Notes: generated by a model from the letters alone, not told the origin. A stretch of 64,000 nt of DNA from Campylobacter sp. RM5004 (GCF_022369455.1 NZ_CP059599.1:648409-712408), one strand, 5' to 3'. Counted from the first letter of the stretch, positions 26,252-34,597 are shown. Program-made: numbers and translations.

Positions 26252-26260
26252 ATAGATTTT
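26231..26260 (+). terminator. Terminator of the small hydrophobic peptide gene
   Basis: A perfect 10-bp stem CTATCTAGTA/TACTAGATAG with a 5-nt loop, followed by ATTTTT. The peptide stop codon lies in the right arm. Confidence 0.75.
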
Positions 26261-26287
26261 TCATAATTAAACTTAAACTTATTATAA

Positions 26288-26355
26288 GTTAATGCTACTT
26301 AATGAGAGCTTAAAAACTTATTTTTTTCTATTATTTGTGGTTGGGTAGCATTAAC
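26288..26355. repeat. 11-bp inverted repeat near attR
   Basis: GTTAATGCTAC (26288-26298) and its exact complement (26345-26355) are 46 nt apart, about 30 bp inside attR. An inner GTGGTT/AACCAC pair overlaps the right arm. It could be a binding site for integrase or an excision factor, or a phage origin structure. Confidence 0.5.
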
Positions 26356-26383
26356 CACATTAGAATAAAAAAAGAATGGATAA

Positions 26384-26429
26384 CTCATAACCCGAAGGAC
26401 GGGGGTTCAAATCCCTCTTTCGCAACCAA
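26384..26429 (+). repeat. attR core of the filamentous prophage
   Basis: 46 bp identical to attL at 15188-15233; here it is a tRNA-fMet 3' half without the 5' half, so it is not a functional tRNA. Confidence 0.93.
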
Positions 26430-26810
26430 ATTTCAATTTTTTTCATAGTATCTTAAATATTTTTTGCTCTCTATGAGTTAAATTTCCGAATAGTATCTTT
26501 TTAATACTTAAAATAAACTTAATGTTATGATTTTTTTGTTTTTAGGATTTTACTTTATATTTTAATATTTTTTTTCAAAACTAAGTTAAAAAATGGGTAA
26601 AAAATGGGGTTTTCTTAAGTGAAACTTAATAGGGCTTAAATGCCTATGTGATAGGCTTTTAAGGAGCGAATTTTTAAAATCTCGCAAATTTGTATAAATA
26701 AGAAAATAATACTTCATTAATAATATAAATCAAATTAATATTATAAAATTATTATATTATTATTATATTTTTATAATGAGATTAATAGATAAAATTAAGG
26801 AGTATTGGCT
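26430..26810. other. Gene-free region right of attR
   Basis: 380 bp, very AT-rich, with no protein gene seen. Features: a hairpin with arms CTTAAA-t-GCCTAT and ATAGGC-t-TTTAAG (26635-26663), a direct repeat TAAAAAATGGG (near 26588 and 26599), and a strong AAGGAG site (26797-26802) for the following gene. It could be the original chromosome or the remnant of an older integration at the same tRNA. Confidence 0.5.
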
Positions 26811-27578
26811 ATGTTGATATTTGTTTTAACATTATCAATTATTGGTTTTTATATAGCTATGACTAAATATGGATTAGAAGAACATAGTATTTTAAAACTA
26901 AAACCTAAAATGGGGCAAATATTAATAAAAAAGAGCTTTAGAGAAAGACTAAAAAAAGAAGTAGAAGAAGAATTAACTATAAAAATAGAAAAGAGATTAA
27001 GAGAAGAAATATTAAAAGAATATAAAGAAAGATACAAAAACATAAAAGAAGAAATAAAATTTGATTTAATAAATAAAGGCGAATATTACAATACAAATTA
27101 TGAAGTAGCATTATATAAACAAAAATTACAAAAATTAGAAGAAGAAAACAAAGAGCTAAAAGCAAAATTAAATCAACAAAAAGAAAATTATAAAAACTAC
27201 CTTAAAAATAAAGAAGAAAATATCAAAAAAGGTCAAGAATACGAGTATAAAATAAAATGCTATTTTGAGAACTTAGGATATAGTGTATATCCTAATGGAT
27301 ATATTAAAGGTAAAAAAGACAAAGGAATTGATTTAATAGCTTATAAAAATAATGAAGTGCATTTGATACAATGTAAATGTTATAAATATCCACCAAAGCA
27401 AGAATTATTAAGAAAATTTATAGGAGATTGTGAAATATACATAAAAAATAATCAAAATAAATTAAACAATAAAACTATATATAAAGATTTTATAACTAGT
27501 TGCAAAGAAAAAGATTATGGAGTTATAAAATTTTTAGAAGAAAATAAAAAATTAATTGATTATTTAGTAATAGAATAA
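26811..27578 (+). CDS. Membrane-anchored Mrr-like nuclease, chromosomal copy
   Basis: 255 residues from the ATG at 26811 (AAGGAG at 8 nt; an upstream TTG at 26805 is too close). The first 19 residues and the upstream DNA differ from the prophage copy, residues about 19-170 are the same, and the last third has a few changes (VDL to IDL, ELIRKFVGD to ELLRKFIGD, C-terminus NIIDYLIIK to KLIDYLVIE). The Mrr catalytic residues are kept. It lies outside attR, so it would remain after prophage excision. It lacks the HTH partner of the other copy. Confidence 0.78.
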   Translation: MLIFVLTLSIIGFYIAMTKYGLEEHSILKLKPKMGQILIKKSFRERLKKEVEEELTIKIEKRLREEILKEYKERYKNIKEEIKFDLINKGEYYNTNYEVALYKQKLQKLEEENKELKAKLNQQKENYKNYLKNKEENIKKGQEYEYKIKCYFENLGYSVYPNGYIKGKKDKGIDLIAYKNNEVHLIQCKCYKYPPKQELLRKFIGDCEIYIKNNQNKLNNKTIYKDFITSCKEKDYGVIKFLEENKKLIDYLVIE

Positions 27579-27585
27579 ATTTTGT

Positions 27586-27626
27586 AATTCCTATTTGAAA
27601 TTCTTAAAGAATTTGAAATAGGAATT
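27586..27626. terminator. Bidirectional terminator from inverted dispersed repeats
   Basis: AATTCCTATTTGAAATTCTT (27586-27605) pairs with the repeat at 27607-27626 except for a small central mismatch. Two inverted copies of the chromosomal repeat lie between the convergent nuclease and ybaK genes. Confidence 0.78.
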
Positions 27627-27630
27627 AGGC

Positions 27631-28107
27631 TTATTTGTTATTGCTTGAGATTTTAGCTATTTGAAATAAATCTTTTATGTATTTTGAATCTATTTTAAGC
27701 TGAAGCCCGCGAAGTCCTGCACTAACTACAAAATAATCAAGCTCTAAAGCTCTTTCATCAATAAATCTTACAAAATCTTTTTTCATACCAAAAGGAGAGC
27801 AACCCCCTCTAATATAACCTGTTTTATTCTTTAGCTTATCAAGCTTTAAGAGGCTTAATGATTTTTCATTAACTGCTTTTGCAAAGGCTTTTAAATCAAT
27901 TTCTAAATCTCCTTGAATACAGCCTACATATAAAGAGTTTTTACCTTCACAAACTATGGTTTTATAAATATATTTAATATCTTGACCGGTCTTATTAGCA
28001 ACGCAAATTGCTGATAAATCATCTGTTACTTCATAGCTTAATAATTCATATTCTATTTTTAATGTATCTAAAAATCTTGCTGCATTAGTTTTTTTAATCG
28101 TTTGCAA
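27631..28107 (-). CDS. ybaK: Cys-tRNA(Pro)/Cys-tRNA(Cys) deacylase, YbaK family
   Basis: Clears mischarged Cys-tRNA(Pro). Motifs: KTIVCEGKNSLYVGCIQGD, KTGYIRGGCSPFGMKK and VSAGLRGLQL, typical of YbaK. The TTG at 28107 is preferred because GGAG lies 6 nt upstream; an ATG at 28137 would add 10 residues deep inside psd. It overlaps the psd 3' end by about 14 nt and is the last gene of a leftward run. Confidence 0.88.
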   Translation of the reverse strand: MQTIKKTNAARFLDTLKIEYELLSYEVTDDLSAICVANKTGQDIKYIYKTIVCEGKNSLYVGCIQGDLEIDLKAFAKAVNEKSLSLLKLDKLKNKTGYIRGGCSPFGMKKDFVRFIDERALELDYFVVSAGLRGLQLKIDSKYIKDLFQIAKISSNNK

Positions 28108-28858
28108 TTTTTTCTCCAAACCTAATAGCACCTTCATTGCAAGTAAGTTTTAAATCTTCTCCTAAAATCAAAATAGTAGAACCCATTAAGAACCTTCCTA
28201 ACATTTCGCCTTTTTTCAAGCTTACATTATCGTAGTTTTTTTCATAATCTATTGCATTTTTCATATTTGTTTGCACGCTTGTATCAAAATCAAATTCCAT
28301 TTTGCCAACATTTACAGCTCCAACGAAAACCATATAAAAAATACTTCCATCATTCTTTTTACAAGTTAAAACCATACGCTCATTTCTTGAGTATAAATTA
28401 TCATGTTTTGCAAGTGCTTTTAAATTTACGCTAAAAAGCTCAGCACAAAAATATTTAAGATTTAAAACCTGCATATCGCAAGGGCTATGATAATTATGAT
28501 AATCTCTTGGACTAAGGTATATATTTAAAAAATCAAGCTCATTTTTAGGAGTAAATCCTAATAATTCAGCTATATCATACTCTTTTCCTTTTATGCTAAA
28601 TGCCTTTAGATTTGAGCTTTTTGCAAAACTTAAAATAGTTCCATCGCAAGGACTTATAAAGCCATCTTCAAGCTTTCTAGCTTTTTCTAATCTTCTTGTA
28701 AATAAAGCTATTAAGCTATCGTATTCTTTATAATCCTTAAACTCATCCATAGGTATATTAAAATGATTTATGTAGGTTTTGTTTATGTAATTTTGCATAA
28801 ATTTTGGATATTTAATGCTTACAATTTTGCCAAAAATTCTTGAAATTATTTTTCTCAT
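28094..28858 (-). CDS. psd: Phosphatidylserine decarboxylase
   Basis: 254 residues; makes phosphatidylethanolamine at the inner membrane. The self-cleavage site is the GST in RFLMGSTILIL near the C-terminus, from which Ser gives the pyruvoyl group; SPCDGTI and YLSPRDYHNYHSP are further family motifs. It follows the phosphoesterase gene by 8 nt; psd beside gltX and a phosphoesterase is also the C. jejuni order. Confidence 0.94.
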   Translation of the reverse strand: MRKIISRIFGKIVSIKYPKFMQNYINKTYINHFNIPMDEFKDYKEYDSLIALFTRRLEKARKLEDGFISPCDGTILSFAKSSNLKAFSIKGKEYDIAELLGFTPKNELDFLNIYLSPRDYHNYHSPCDMQVLNLKYFCAELFSVNLKALAKHDNLYSRNERMVLTCKKNDGSIFYMVFVGAVNVGKMEFDFDTSVQTNMKNAIDYEKNYDNVSLKKGEMLGRFLMGSTILILGEDLKLTCNEGAIRFGEKIAND

Positions 28859-28866
28859 AACATTCC

Positions 28867-29961
28867 TTAAAGTTTAATAATAGCGATTTCACTAGGTGCT
28901 AAAAATCGTATAGATGGACCCCAAAATCCAGCACCACTACTAACATATAGTTTTGTCTTTTTGCCTATTTCATAAAGCCCATGTAAAAATCCTTGCTGCA
29001 TTAATACTAAAATACTAAATGGAAAAATCTGTCCTGCATGAGTATGACCACTTAAAACTAAATCAAATTTGCTTAAATCAAATTTCTTAGCTACAACAGG
29101 CTGATGAGCTAATAAAATATTATATTTTTTTTCCTTATAACTTTTAAAAATAGGAGCTAAATTCATAGGCATTCCGTATTTTGCTCCCCTTAAGTCATTT
29201 ACACCACTTAACACGATTTTGCCTAAATCAATGCTTTCATTTTCTAAGACTTTTATATTTGTTTGTCTTAATTTTTCTAGTATTTTAGTTGCGTCATGAT
29301 AGTATTCGTGATTGCCTGTTACATAATAACAAGGCTTATTAAAAGTATTTAATAAATCAAGATAAGTAATTTCATTAATATCGGTATCAATCAAATCTCC
29401 CACAATTACTATAAAATCTACATCTTGAGCATTAATTTTTGCGATAAGTTCTCTTAAAAAGTCTTCATGAAGATTTTTGCCTAAATGCACATCACTTATC
29501 ATTGCGATTTTTACTCCAAGTCCAGCATTAATATCTACATATTTAATGGGCGGAATTCTAATAGCTTTATAAATTCCTTGTAAAAAACAGCCAAAAGCTA
29601 TAAATAAAATACCTATATCGCAAATTAGTTTTAGAGTTTTTCTTCTTTGCTCATTAAAATTACCTTTAATAGTCTTTGCGCTAATTAACTTTAAAATATC
29701 ATAAAAAATTGCTATCAAAAAGAAGAAGAACGAAAAACCTAAAAGTGCCGATAAAACCATATAAAGAATATCAGGTAAAAAGTTCGCTCTCATAGAGAAC
29801 AAAAACACAACATTACTAATAAATAAAACTACACAAAGACCTAAAAAAAATCTTTTATATTTAGGAAAAATCAAGGAAAATAAACGTCTATAAATATAGG
29901 CATTAGCAATAAATACAGCAACGCAAAATGCTATGGCAAATAATAAATGGCTTAAACTCAT
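28867..29961 (-). CDS. Membrane-bound metallophosphoesterase (YkuE-like)
   Basis: 364 residues. N-terminal membrane helices (four hydrophobic segments in residues 1-135), then a calcineurin-like domain with ISDVHLG, VGDLID, GNHEYYHD, LAHQP and SGHTHAGQIFP, giving the full set of metal ligands. Substrate unknown; YkuE-type enzymes are suspected to act on lipid or lipoprotein-linked phosphates. Starts 1 nt after the regulator gene's stop. Confidence 0.88.
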   Translation of the reverse strand: MSLSHLLFAIAFCVAVFIANAYIYRRLFSLIFPKYKRFFLGLCVVLFISNVVFLFSMRANFLPDILYMVLSALLGFSFFFFLIAIFYDILKLISAKTIKGNFNEQRRKTLKLICDIGILFIAFGCFLQGIYKAIRIPPIKYVDINAGLGVKIAMISDVHLGKNLHEDFLRELIAKINAQDVDFIVIVGDLIDTDINEITYLDLLNTFNKPCYYVTGNHEYYHDATKILEKLRQTNIKVLENESIDLGKIVLSGVNDLRGAKYGMPMNLAPIFKSYKEKKYNILLAHQPVVAKKFDLSKFDLVLSGHTHAGQIFPFSILVLMQQGFLHGLYEIGKKTKLYVSSGAGFWGPSIRFLAPSEIAIIKL

Positions 29962-29962
29962 C

Positions 29963-30610
29963 TTAAATCTCGTAAAGTGATTTTAAATATTTTTCATCAT
30001 GAATTACTAAGCTTTTATCATCATTAAAGCTAATAATTCCATCATTTTTAAATTTAGCTAAAAGTCTTGAAAAAGTTTCAGGCGCAAGATTTATAAAAGA
30101 AGCTAATTGAATGTGTTTTATTGTCTTAAACAATTCATTTTGTTCGCAAATTAATTTAGCTAGTTTTGCCTCAGCACTCAAAATCATTTCGTTATGAACG
30201 AATTCTGATAGATATATTAGCTTTTTTGATAAACCACTCAAAAGCGCTAATACGAAATCACTTTTAGTTAAAAATTTATTCTTTAATTCATCAAAATCTA
30301 TTTTAATAATTTCTCCACTATTTAAAAAACATGCACTAGCAGGAAAAGGAATATTTTCAAAGTTTGCAAGCTCAGCAACAAAAGAAATAGGAGTTAATTT
30401 ATGCATAAAAATTTCAGCTCCTTTTTGGTTGGTTTTATAAACCTTAATATTTCCTTTAATTAATAGATGTAAATACTTACTACTTTCTCCTTCAAAAAAT
30501 AACATTTCACCTTTTTCATAGCTTTTATGAATGCAAATTTTTGCTAACTCATCAAGCTCATTTTCACTAAAATTTTTAAAAAAAGAAATTTGCTTTAATA
30601 CTGCTTTCAT
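29963..30610 (-). CDS. Crp/Fnr-family transcription regulator
   Basis: 215 residues from the ATG at 30610 (a GTG at 30616 is also possible). A cyclic-nucleotide-binding-type beta barrel (EKGEMLFFEGESSKYLHLLIKGNIKVYK) is followed by a C-terminal winged helix (HIQLASFINLAPETFSRLLAKF). There is no N-terminal Cys cluster, so it is not an oxygen-sensing FNR. Divergent from gltX; its targets are not visible here. Confidence 0.88.
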   Translation of the reverse strand: MKAVLKQISFFKNFSENELDELAKICIHKSYEKGEMLFFEGESSKYLHLLIKGNIKVYKTNQKGAEIFMHKLTPISFVAELANFENIPFPASACFLNSGEIIKIDFDELKNKFLTKSDFVLALLSGLSKKLIYLSEFVHNEMILSAEAKLAKLICEQNELFKTIKHIQLASFINLAPETFSRLLAKFKNDGIISFNDDKSLVIHDEKYLKSLYEI

Positions 30611-30669
30611 TGGCACTCTTTTTACTTTCTTAAAATAGAATTATGAAAAATCATATCAAGGAATTACAA

Positions 30670-32007
30670 ATGTTTAGATTTGCTCCATCGCCTACTGGCA
30701 ATATGCATATTGGAAATCTTAGAACTGCAATTATTAATTATGTATGCGCTAAAAAATATAATAAAAAGTTTATTTTAAGAATAGAAGATACTGATACAGC
30801 AAGAAATATCAAAGGCTTAGAAGAAAATATTAAAGAGATTTTAACTCTTTTTGGAATTAATTGGGATGAATATTATGTGCAAAGCACTCACCTTGCAACT
30901 CATCAAAAATTAGCTGCTAAATTACTTGAAAATGGCTCGGCATTTAAATGCTATTGCACTGAAGCTGAGCTTGAAGCTAAAAAAGAATTAGCTAAGAATG
31001 AAAAAAGAGCTTATAGATATGATGGAACTTGCGAGAATTTGAAACAGGAATTAGAAAAACCTTTCGTAATAAGACTTAAAAAGCCAAAAGCTACAATCAC
31101 ATTTAAAGACGAAATTAAAGGCGAATTATCGTTTGAGCCAAACGATGTTGATAGCTTTGTAATTTTAAGAGCTGATGGGACACCTACATATAATTTTGCA
31201 TGTTCAATGGATGATATGTGCGAAGGTGTTAGTTTTATTATCCGTGGAGAAGATCATGTAAGCAATACTCCAAAACAAGAGCATATTAAAGCCTCTCTTG
31301 GCTTTAATGAAAGTATGCAATATGCACATTTGCCTATAATCTTAGATGAAGAAACAGGGCAAAAAATGAGCAAAAGACAAGATCATTCAAGTGTAGCTTG
31401 GCTGCTTGAGCAAGGGTTTTTGCCTGATGCTATTGCTAATTATCTTTTATCTTTAGGAAATAAAACTCCTAATGAAATCTTTACTATGCAAGAAGCTATT
31501 TCTTGGTTTGAAATAAGCAATATTTCTAAATCTCCTGCTAGATTTAGCATGGCAAAACTAAGATTTATAAATCGTGAGCATATAAAATTACTTGATGATG
31601 AAATATTAGTAAGGCTTTTATTTAAAGATGAGTTTTTAGCTAAGTTTAACAACCCTAAAGCTCTTGCAAAATTAGCTAAGCTTTATTTAGAAGAAGCTAG
31701 TACGCTTAATGAGATTAGAGCAAAACTTAGCGGGTTTTTCTTACCTTTTAGCGTAGTTTTTGCAAATAATGAAGAATTTATTGAAAGTGCGAAATTATTA
31801 GAAAATGAATTAAAAAATCCTAATTTAGCACTTAAATATGATGAGTTTAAGCAAAATCATTCTTGCAATCTAAAAGGCAAACAACTTTTCATGAGCTTAA
31901 GATTATTATTAAGCGGAGCAAATCATGGACCTGAATTAGCTGCTATTTATGAAATAATTGCACCTTGTATGAGTGAGTTTTTAAAGGTTAAAAATGAGCT
32001 TAGCTGA
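30670..32007 (+). CDS. gltX: Glutamyl-tRNA synthetase
   Basis: Class I synthetase, 445 residues. MFRFAPSPTGNMHIGNLR carries the HIGH-type motif and QKMSKRQDH the KMSKS motif. The ATG at 30670 is chosen because GltX proteins begin M(Y/F)RFAPSPTG and AAGGAA precedes it; an ATG at 30643 would add nine residues. Campylobacterota often have two gltX genes, one glutamate-only and one acting on tRNA-Gln; which this is cannot be settled here. A partial dispersed repeat is inside (31035-31052). Confidence 0.95.
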   Translation: MFRFAPSPTGNMHIGNLRTAIINYVCAKKYNKKFILRIEDTDTARNIKGLEENIKEILTLFGINWDEYYVQSTHLATHQKLAAKLLENGSAFKCYCTEAELEAKKELAKNEKRAYRYDGTCENLKQELEKPFVIRLKKPKATITFKDEIKGELSFEPNDVDSFVILRADGTPTYNFACSMDDMCEGVSFIIRGEDHVSNTPKQEHIKASLGFNESMQYAHLPIILDEETGQKMSKRQDHSSVAWLLEQGFLPDAIANYLLSLGNKTPNEIFTMQEAISWFEISNISKSPARFSMAKLRFINREHIKLLDDEILVRLLFKDEFLAKFNNPKALAKLAKLYLEEASTLNEIRAKLSGFFLPFSVVFANNEEFIESAKLLENELKNPNLALKYDEFKQNHSCNLKGKQLFMSLRLLLSGANHGPELAAIYEIIAPCMSEFLKVKNELS

Positions 32008-32308
32008 ATTAATCGTTATATTTTTTGGTGTTTTAATTAAAGGGCTTGATTTATATTTTTATGTAATTGTGGCATATTGTTTGTTTTCTTTTATTCCACA
32101 AGCATTTAGCCATCCTATCGGATATAAAATATATATGATAGTTTATAAATTAGCCAAACCTGCATTTGATTTAGTTTATATGATAATACCTGCTAGATTT
32201 TTAACAATAGGAATGATTAGTCTTACTCCTATTGTGATTTTTGTAGGTATTCATTTATTACAACTTGGACTTATTCAGTTATTAAAGTTTATTTTAAGCA
32301 TATTTTAA
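31994..32308 (+). CDS. YggT family integral membrane protein
   Basis: 104 residues, three hydrophobic segments, with SFIPQAFSHPIGYKIYMIVYKLAKPAFDLVYMIIP typical of YggT. It overlaps the gltX end by 14 nt and is followed by slt, the same set as Cj0845c-Cj0843c in C. jejuni. The function is not firmly known (cell division or osmotic roles are proposed for relatives). Confidence 0.85.
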   Translation: MSLAELIVIFFGVLIKGLDLYFYVIVAYCLFSFIPQAFSHPIGYKIYMIVYKLAKPAFDLVYMIIPARFLTIGMISLTPIVIFVGIHLLQLGLIQLLKFILSIF

Positions 32309-32317
32309 AGGATATTA

Positions 32318-33946
32318 ATGAAAAAACTACTTAGTATTTTAATAATCACTCAAGCATTGTTTTCATACACTTATGAAGAATTAAAACAAGAGCCAAATTC
32401 TCTTGCTAAAGACTTCTTTTTATATAATTTATTAAAAGATAAAGAAATCAAAAAAGAAGATTTAAAGGAATTTAAAAGCCATATATTTCGTTTTTTAGGC
32501 GTTATTAAAAAAGAATATGACAAAGTAGCTATCAAAGAAGCTCCAAAGCCTTTAAGCCCTGATTCTTGTTATAATTATTCTATTAATTCTATTATGAACG
32601 CAAGCGAAAAATGTCAGGTTTTTAGACTAAAAGAAGTGAATTTTGCTAAAAAATTAAGTGTTGAAAATCTAAAAAAATTAGCAAATACTTTTAAAGATAG
32701 CAATAAAGAACTAAGCTCACAATTAAGCATTCTAGCAAATAAAAATCCAATAGCACAAAGCATTAAAACAGGTGATGGCAAGACCTTGATGAAGCTTTAT
32801 TATGATGGGTATAAATTAGATGATTTTTCTCCAGGTCCAAAGACAAGAGCTAGTATGATGGAGCATCCTAATGCTTATAAGTTTTTAAACTCAGCTTTAG
32901 TAGATGATAAATTTCCAAAAATAAGAGAAAGATTAAGCTTATTAGATAAAGAAGACGCTAAAGAAGATTTAGCATTTGCCTTAGGTTTAAATGCTTTAAT
33001 GTTTAATAAAAACGCTTTAGCAGAGAAATATTTTTTAAGAGCAAGTAAGACTTATAAATACAAAAGACCAAGAGATAATGCCTTATTTTTTGCATATTTA
33101 GCAAGTAATAAAACAAGACATTTAGATACTTTAGCAAATAGTGAAGATTTAAACATTTATAGCATTTTAGCAAAAGAGCTTACAAACACACCACTTCCTA
33201 AAATCATAACTCCAAATCCAACAAAAACTATTGATTATCCAATAGATGATGCTTTAGTTCAAGCAAGATTTATGATTGAGTTAAAAAATGCAAATAAAGA
33301 AAAATTAGAGCAAATGAAAGAGCAATTTGATGCTAAAAATACTCAAGGTCAGTATTTAGCAATTAGCGATAAGTTAAGTAATTTTAAAGATAACATTTAT
33401 CCTATTCCATTCCCTGAAGAGTTAAGTAATTATAGTATAGAGCAAAAGGCTTTAATACTAGCAATTGCTAAGCAAGAGAGTAGATTTTTACCAGCTTCTG
33501 TTAGCACTTCTTATGCTTTAGGTATGATGCAATTTATGCCTTTTGTAGCAACTCATACGGCTAAGGTTGATTTTAATGATAATAATTTTGATGTTACAAA
33601 TATGTTTAAGCCAGAAATTGCATATAAGTTTGCAAACGCACATTTAAACACTTTAAAAAAGGGAGTAAATCACCCAGTTTTTATAGCTTATGCTTATAAT
33701 GGTGGTTTAGGCTTTACTCAAAGAATGCTAAAAAAAGAATATATGTTTAGTAATGATTCTAAATATAAAAAATATGAGCCATTTTTATCAATGGAATTAG
33801 TGCCTTATTTAGAGAGTAGGTTGTATGGTAAAAAGGTTTTAGCAAATTATTATATCTATCTTAAGATTTTAGGAAAAGATGTAAAAATAAGCGATTTTAT
33901 AAGAGATTTAAACAAGCAAAGTGATGCTTTAAAAGTTAGGAATTAA
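32318..33946 (+). CDS. slt: Soluble lytic murein transglycosylase
   Basis: 542 residues with a signal peptide (MKKLLSILIITQALFSYT), a helical superhelix region with TPR-like character (residues about 30-370) and a C-terminal SLT domain: LILAIAKQESRF (catalytic Glu), ALGMMQFMP, and IAYAYNGGLGFT. It cleaves peptidoglycan glycan strands in the periplasm. Followed by a repeat-built terminator. Confidence 0.92.
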   Translation: MKKLLSILIITQALFSYTYEELKQEPNSLAKDFFLYNLLKDKEIKKEDLKEFKSHIFRFLGVIKKEYDKVAIKEAPKPLSPDSCYNYSINSIMNASEKCQVFRLKEVNFAKKLSVENLKKLANTFKDSNKELSSQLSILANKNPIAQSIKTGDGKTLMKLYYDGYKLDDFSPGPKTRASMMEHPNAYKFLNSALVDDKFPKIRERLSLLDKEDAKEDLAFALGLNALMFNKNALAEKYFLRASKTYKYKRPRDNALFFAYLASNKTRHLDTLANSEDLNIYSILAKELTNTPLPKIITPNPTKTIDYPIDDALVQARFMIELKNANKEKLEQMKEQFDAKNTQGQYLAISDKLSNFKDNIYPIPFPEELSNYSIEQKALILAIAKQESRFLPASVSTSYALGMMQFMPFVATHTAKVDFNDNNFDVTNMFKPEIAYKFANAHLNTLKKGVNHPVFIAYAYNGGLGFTQRMLKKEYMFSNDSKYKKYEPFLSMELVPYLESRLYGKKVLANYYIYLKILGKDVKISDFIRDLNKQSDALKVRN

Positions 33947-33950
33947 TCTT

Positions 33951-34004
33951 TAATTCCTAATTCAAATTCTTTTAAAATTACTAAGAATTTAAATTAGGAA
34001 TTTG
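33951..34004 (+). terminator. Terminator after slt from inverted dispersed repeats
   Basis: TAATTCCTAATTCAAATTCTT (33951-33971, slightly beyond the core) and the complementary copy at 33983-34004 form a long stem with an 11-nt loop. Confidence 0.75.
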
Positions 34005-34115
34005 CTTTTTAAAATGCTTTATTGTTTAGTAATCTTTGTTTTTAAAATCAGTTATTTGATTTAATTTTACTAAGAAAATTCATTTAAGTTTTTTAAAAAT
34101 ATTTATAAAATTGAA

Positions 34116-34136
34116 AAGAATTTGAAATAGGAATTT
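34116..34136 (+). repeat. Dispersed repeat copy
   Basis: Exact match to GAATTTGAAATAGGAATT with flanking AA on the left, in the slt-lutC gap. Confidence 0.88.
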
Positions 34137-34263
34137 AAAAAGTAATATTTAGATTTCATAGAAGAAAAAGAATTAATCTGTTTTATACAAATTCAAATTA
34201 AAAAAGCTAACTTTTAAACTTCTTAAGAATAATCTTATAAGTGTTAAAAATCAATATTAAAAC

Positions 34264-34282
34264 AAATTCCTATTTCAAATTC
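34264..34282 (-). repeat. Dispersed repeat copy, inverted
   Basis: Exact minus-strand copy of GAATTTGAAATAGGAATT, left of the 9-bp tandem array. Confidence 0.88.
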
Positions 34283-34345
34283 CTTTATTTTTAAATACTT
34301 AAACATAAGCTTAAAATACTTCTATCTTTCTTCTAACTCTTGTAT

Positions 34346-34480
34346 GGTTTTTGTGGTTTTTGTGGTTTTTGTGGTTTTTGTGGTTTTTGTGGTTTTTGTG
34401 GTTTTTGTGGTTTTTGTGGTTTTTGTGGTTTTTGTGGTTTTTGTGGTTTTTGTGGTTTTTGTGGTTTTTGTGGTTTTTGT
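34346..34480. repeat. Tandem array of 15 x GGTTTTTGT
   Basis: Fifteen perfect 9-bp units with a degenerate sixteenth (GGTTTTTAT). The plus-strand frame would give Gly-Phe-Cys repeats from a TTG, but there is no ribosome site, so I treat it as non-coding. Such arrays change copy number readily and can serve as a strain-typing locus. Confidence 0.95.
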
Positions 34481-34533
34481 GGTTTTTATTCCGAGCTTAT
34501 AATGATTATCAATAGTTTTTATTTAAATTATCA

Positions 34534-34554
34534 AAGAATTTGAAATAGGAATTT
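34534..34554 (+). repeat. Dispersed repeat copy
   Basis: Exact plus-strand copy of GAATTTGAAATAGGAATT, right of the 9-bp tandem array and inverted relative to the copy on its left. Confidence 0.88.
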
Positions 34555-34565
34555 GATTTAAAATA

Positions 34566-34594
34566 TTTAATCCCTAAATATTTTAGGGATTAAA
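34566..34594 (-). terminator. Terminator of the lutABC operon
   Basis: A perfect 13-bp stem TTTAATCCCTAAA/TTTAGGGATTAAA with a 3-nt loop, ending 4 nt after the lutC stop on the minus strand. Confidence 0.78.
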
Positions 34595-34597
34595 GTT

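Larger units (their letters stand above)
15188..26429. mobile_element. Filamentous prophage (inovirus) integrated in tRNA-fMet
   Basis: About 11.2 kb bounded by 46-bp identical direct repeats. Gene order, read on the minus strand from the right, matches Ff-type phages: small DNA-binding candidate, major coat, tiny membrane proteins, adsorption protein, pVI-like protein, Zot/pI, secretin/pIV, replication initiator, then integrase. A rightward regulator-nuclease pair sits at the right end. All phage genes look intact, so the element may be able to excise and be secreted. Zot-bearing prophages are known in several Campylobacter species (for example C. concisus), which is the nearest known comparison. 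Confidence 0.9.
33947..34597. other. 650-bp intergenic region rich in repeats
   Basis: No supportable gene between slt and lutC. It holds five copies of the chromosomal repeat: an inverted pair at 33951-34004, single copies at 34116-34136 (plus) and 34264-34282 (minus), and one at 34534-34554 (plus). It also holds the 9-bp tandem array at 34346-34480 and the lutC terminator at 34566-34594. The two copies at 34264 and 34534 are inverted and flank the array. Confidence 0.8.

Noticed and set aside
26376..26429. A second tRNA-Met gene
   Set aside because: Only the 3' half is present; it is the attR copy.
34497..34515. Fur-box-like TATAATGATTATCAATAGT
   Set aside because: About 14 of 19 matches but far from any gene start on either strand in an AT-rich region.
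34340..34543. A frame coding for Gly-Phe-Cys repeats over the 9-bp array
   Set aside because: TTG start without a ribosome site, pure product of the repeat, no flanking coding sequence.
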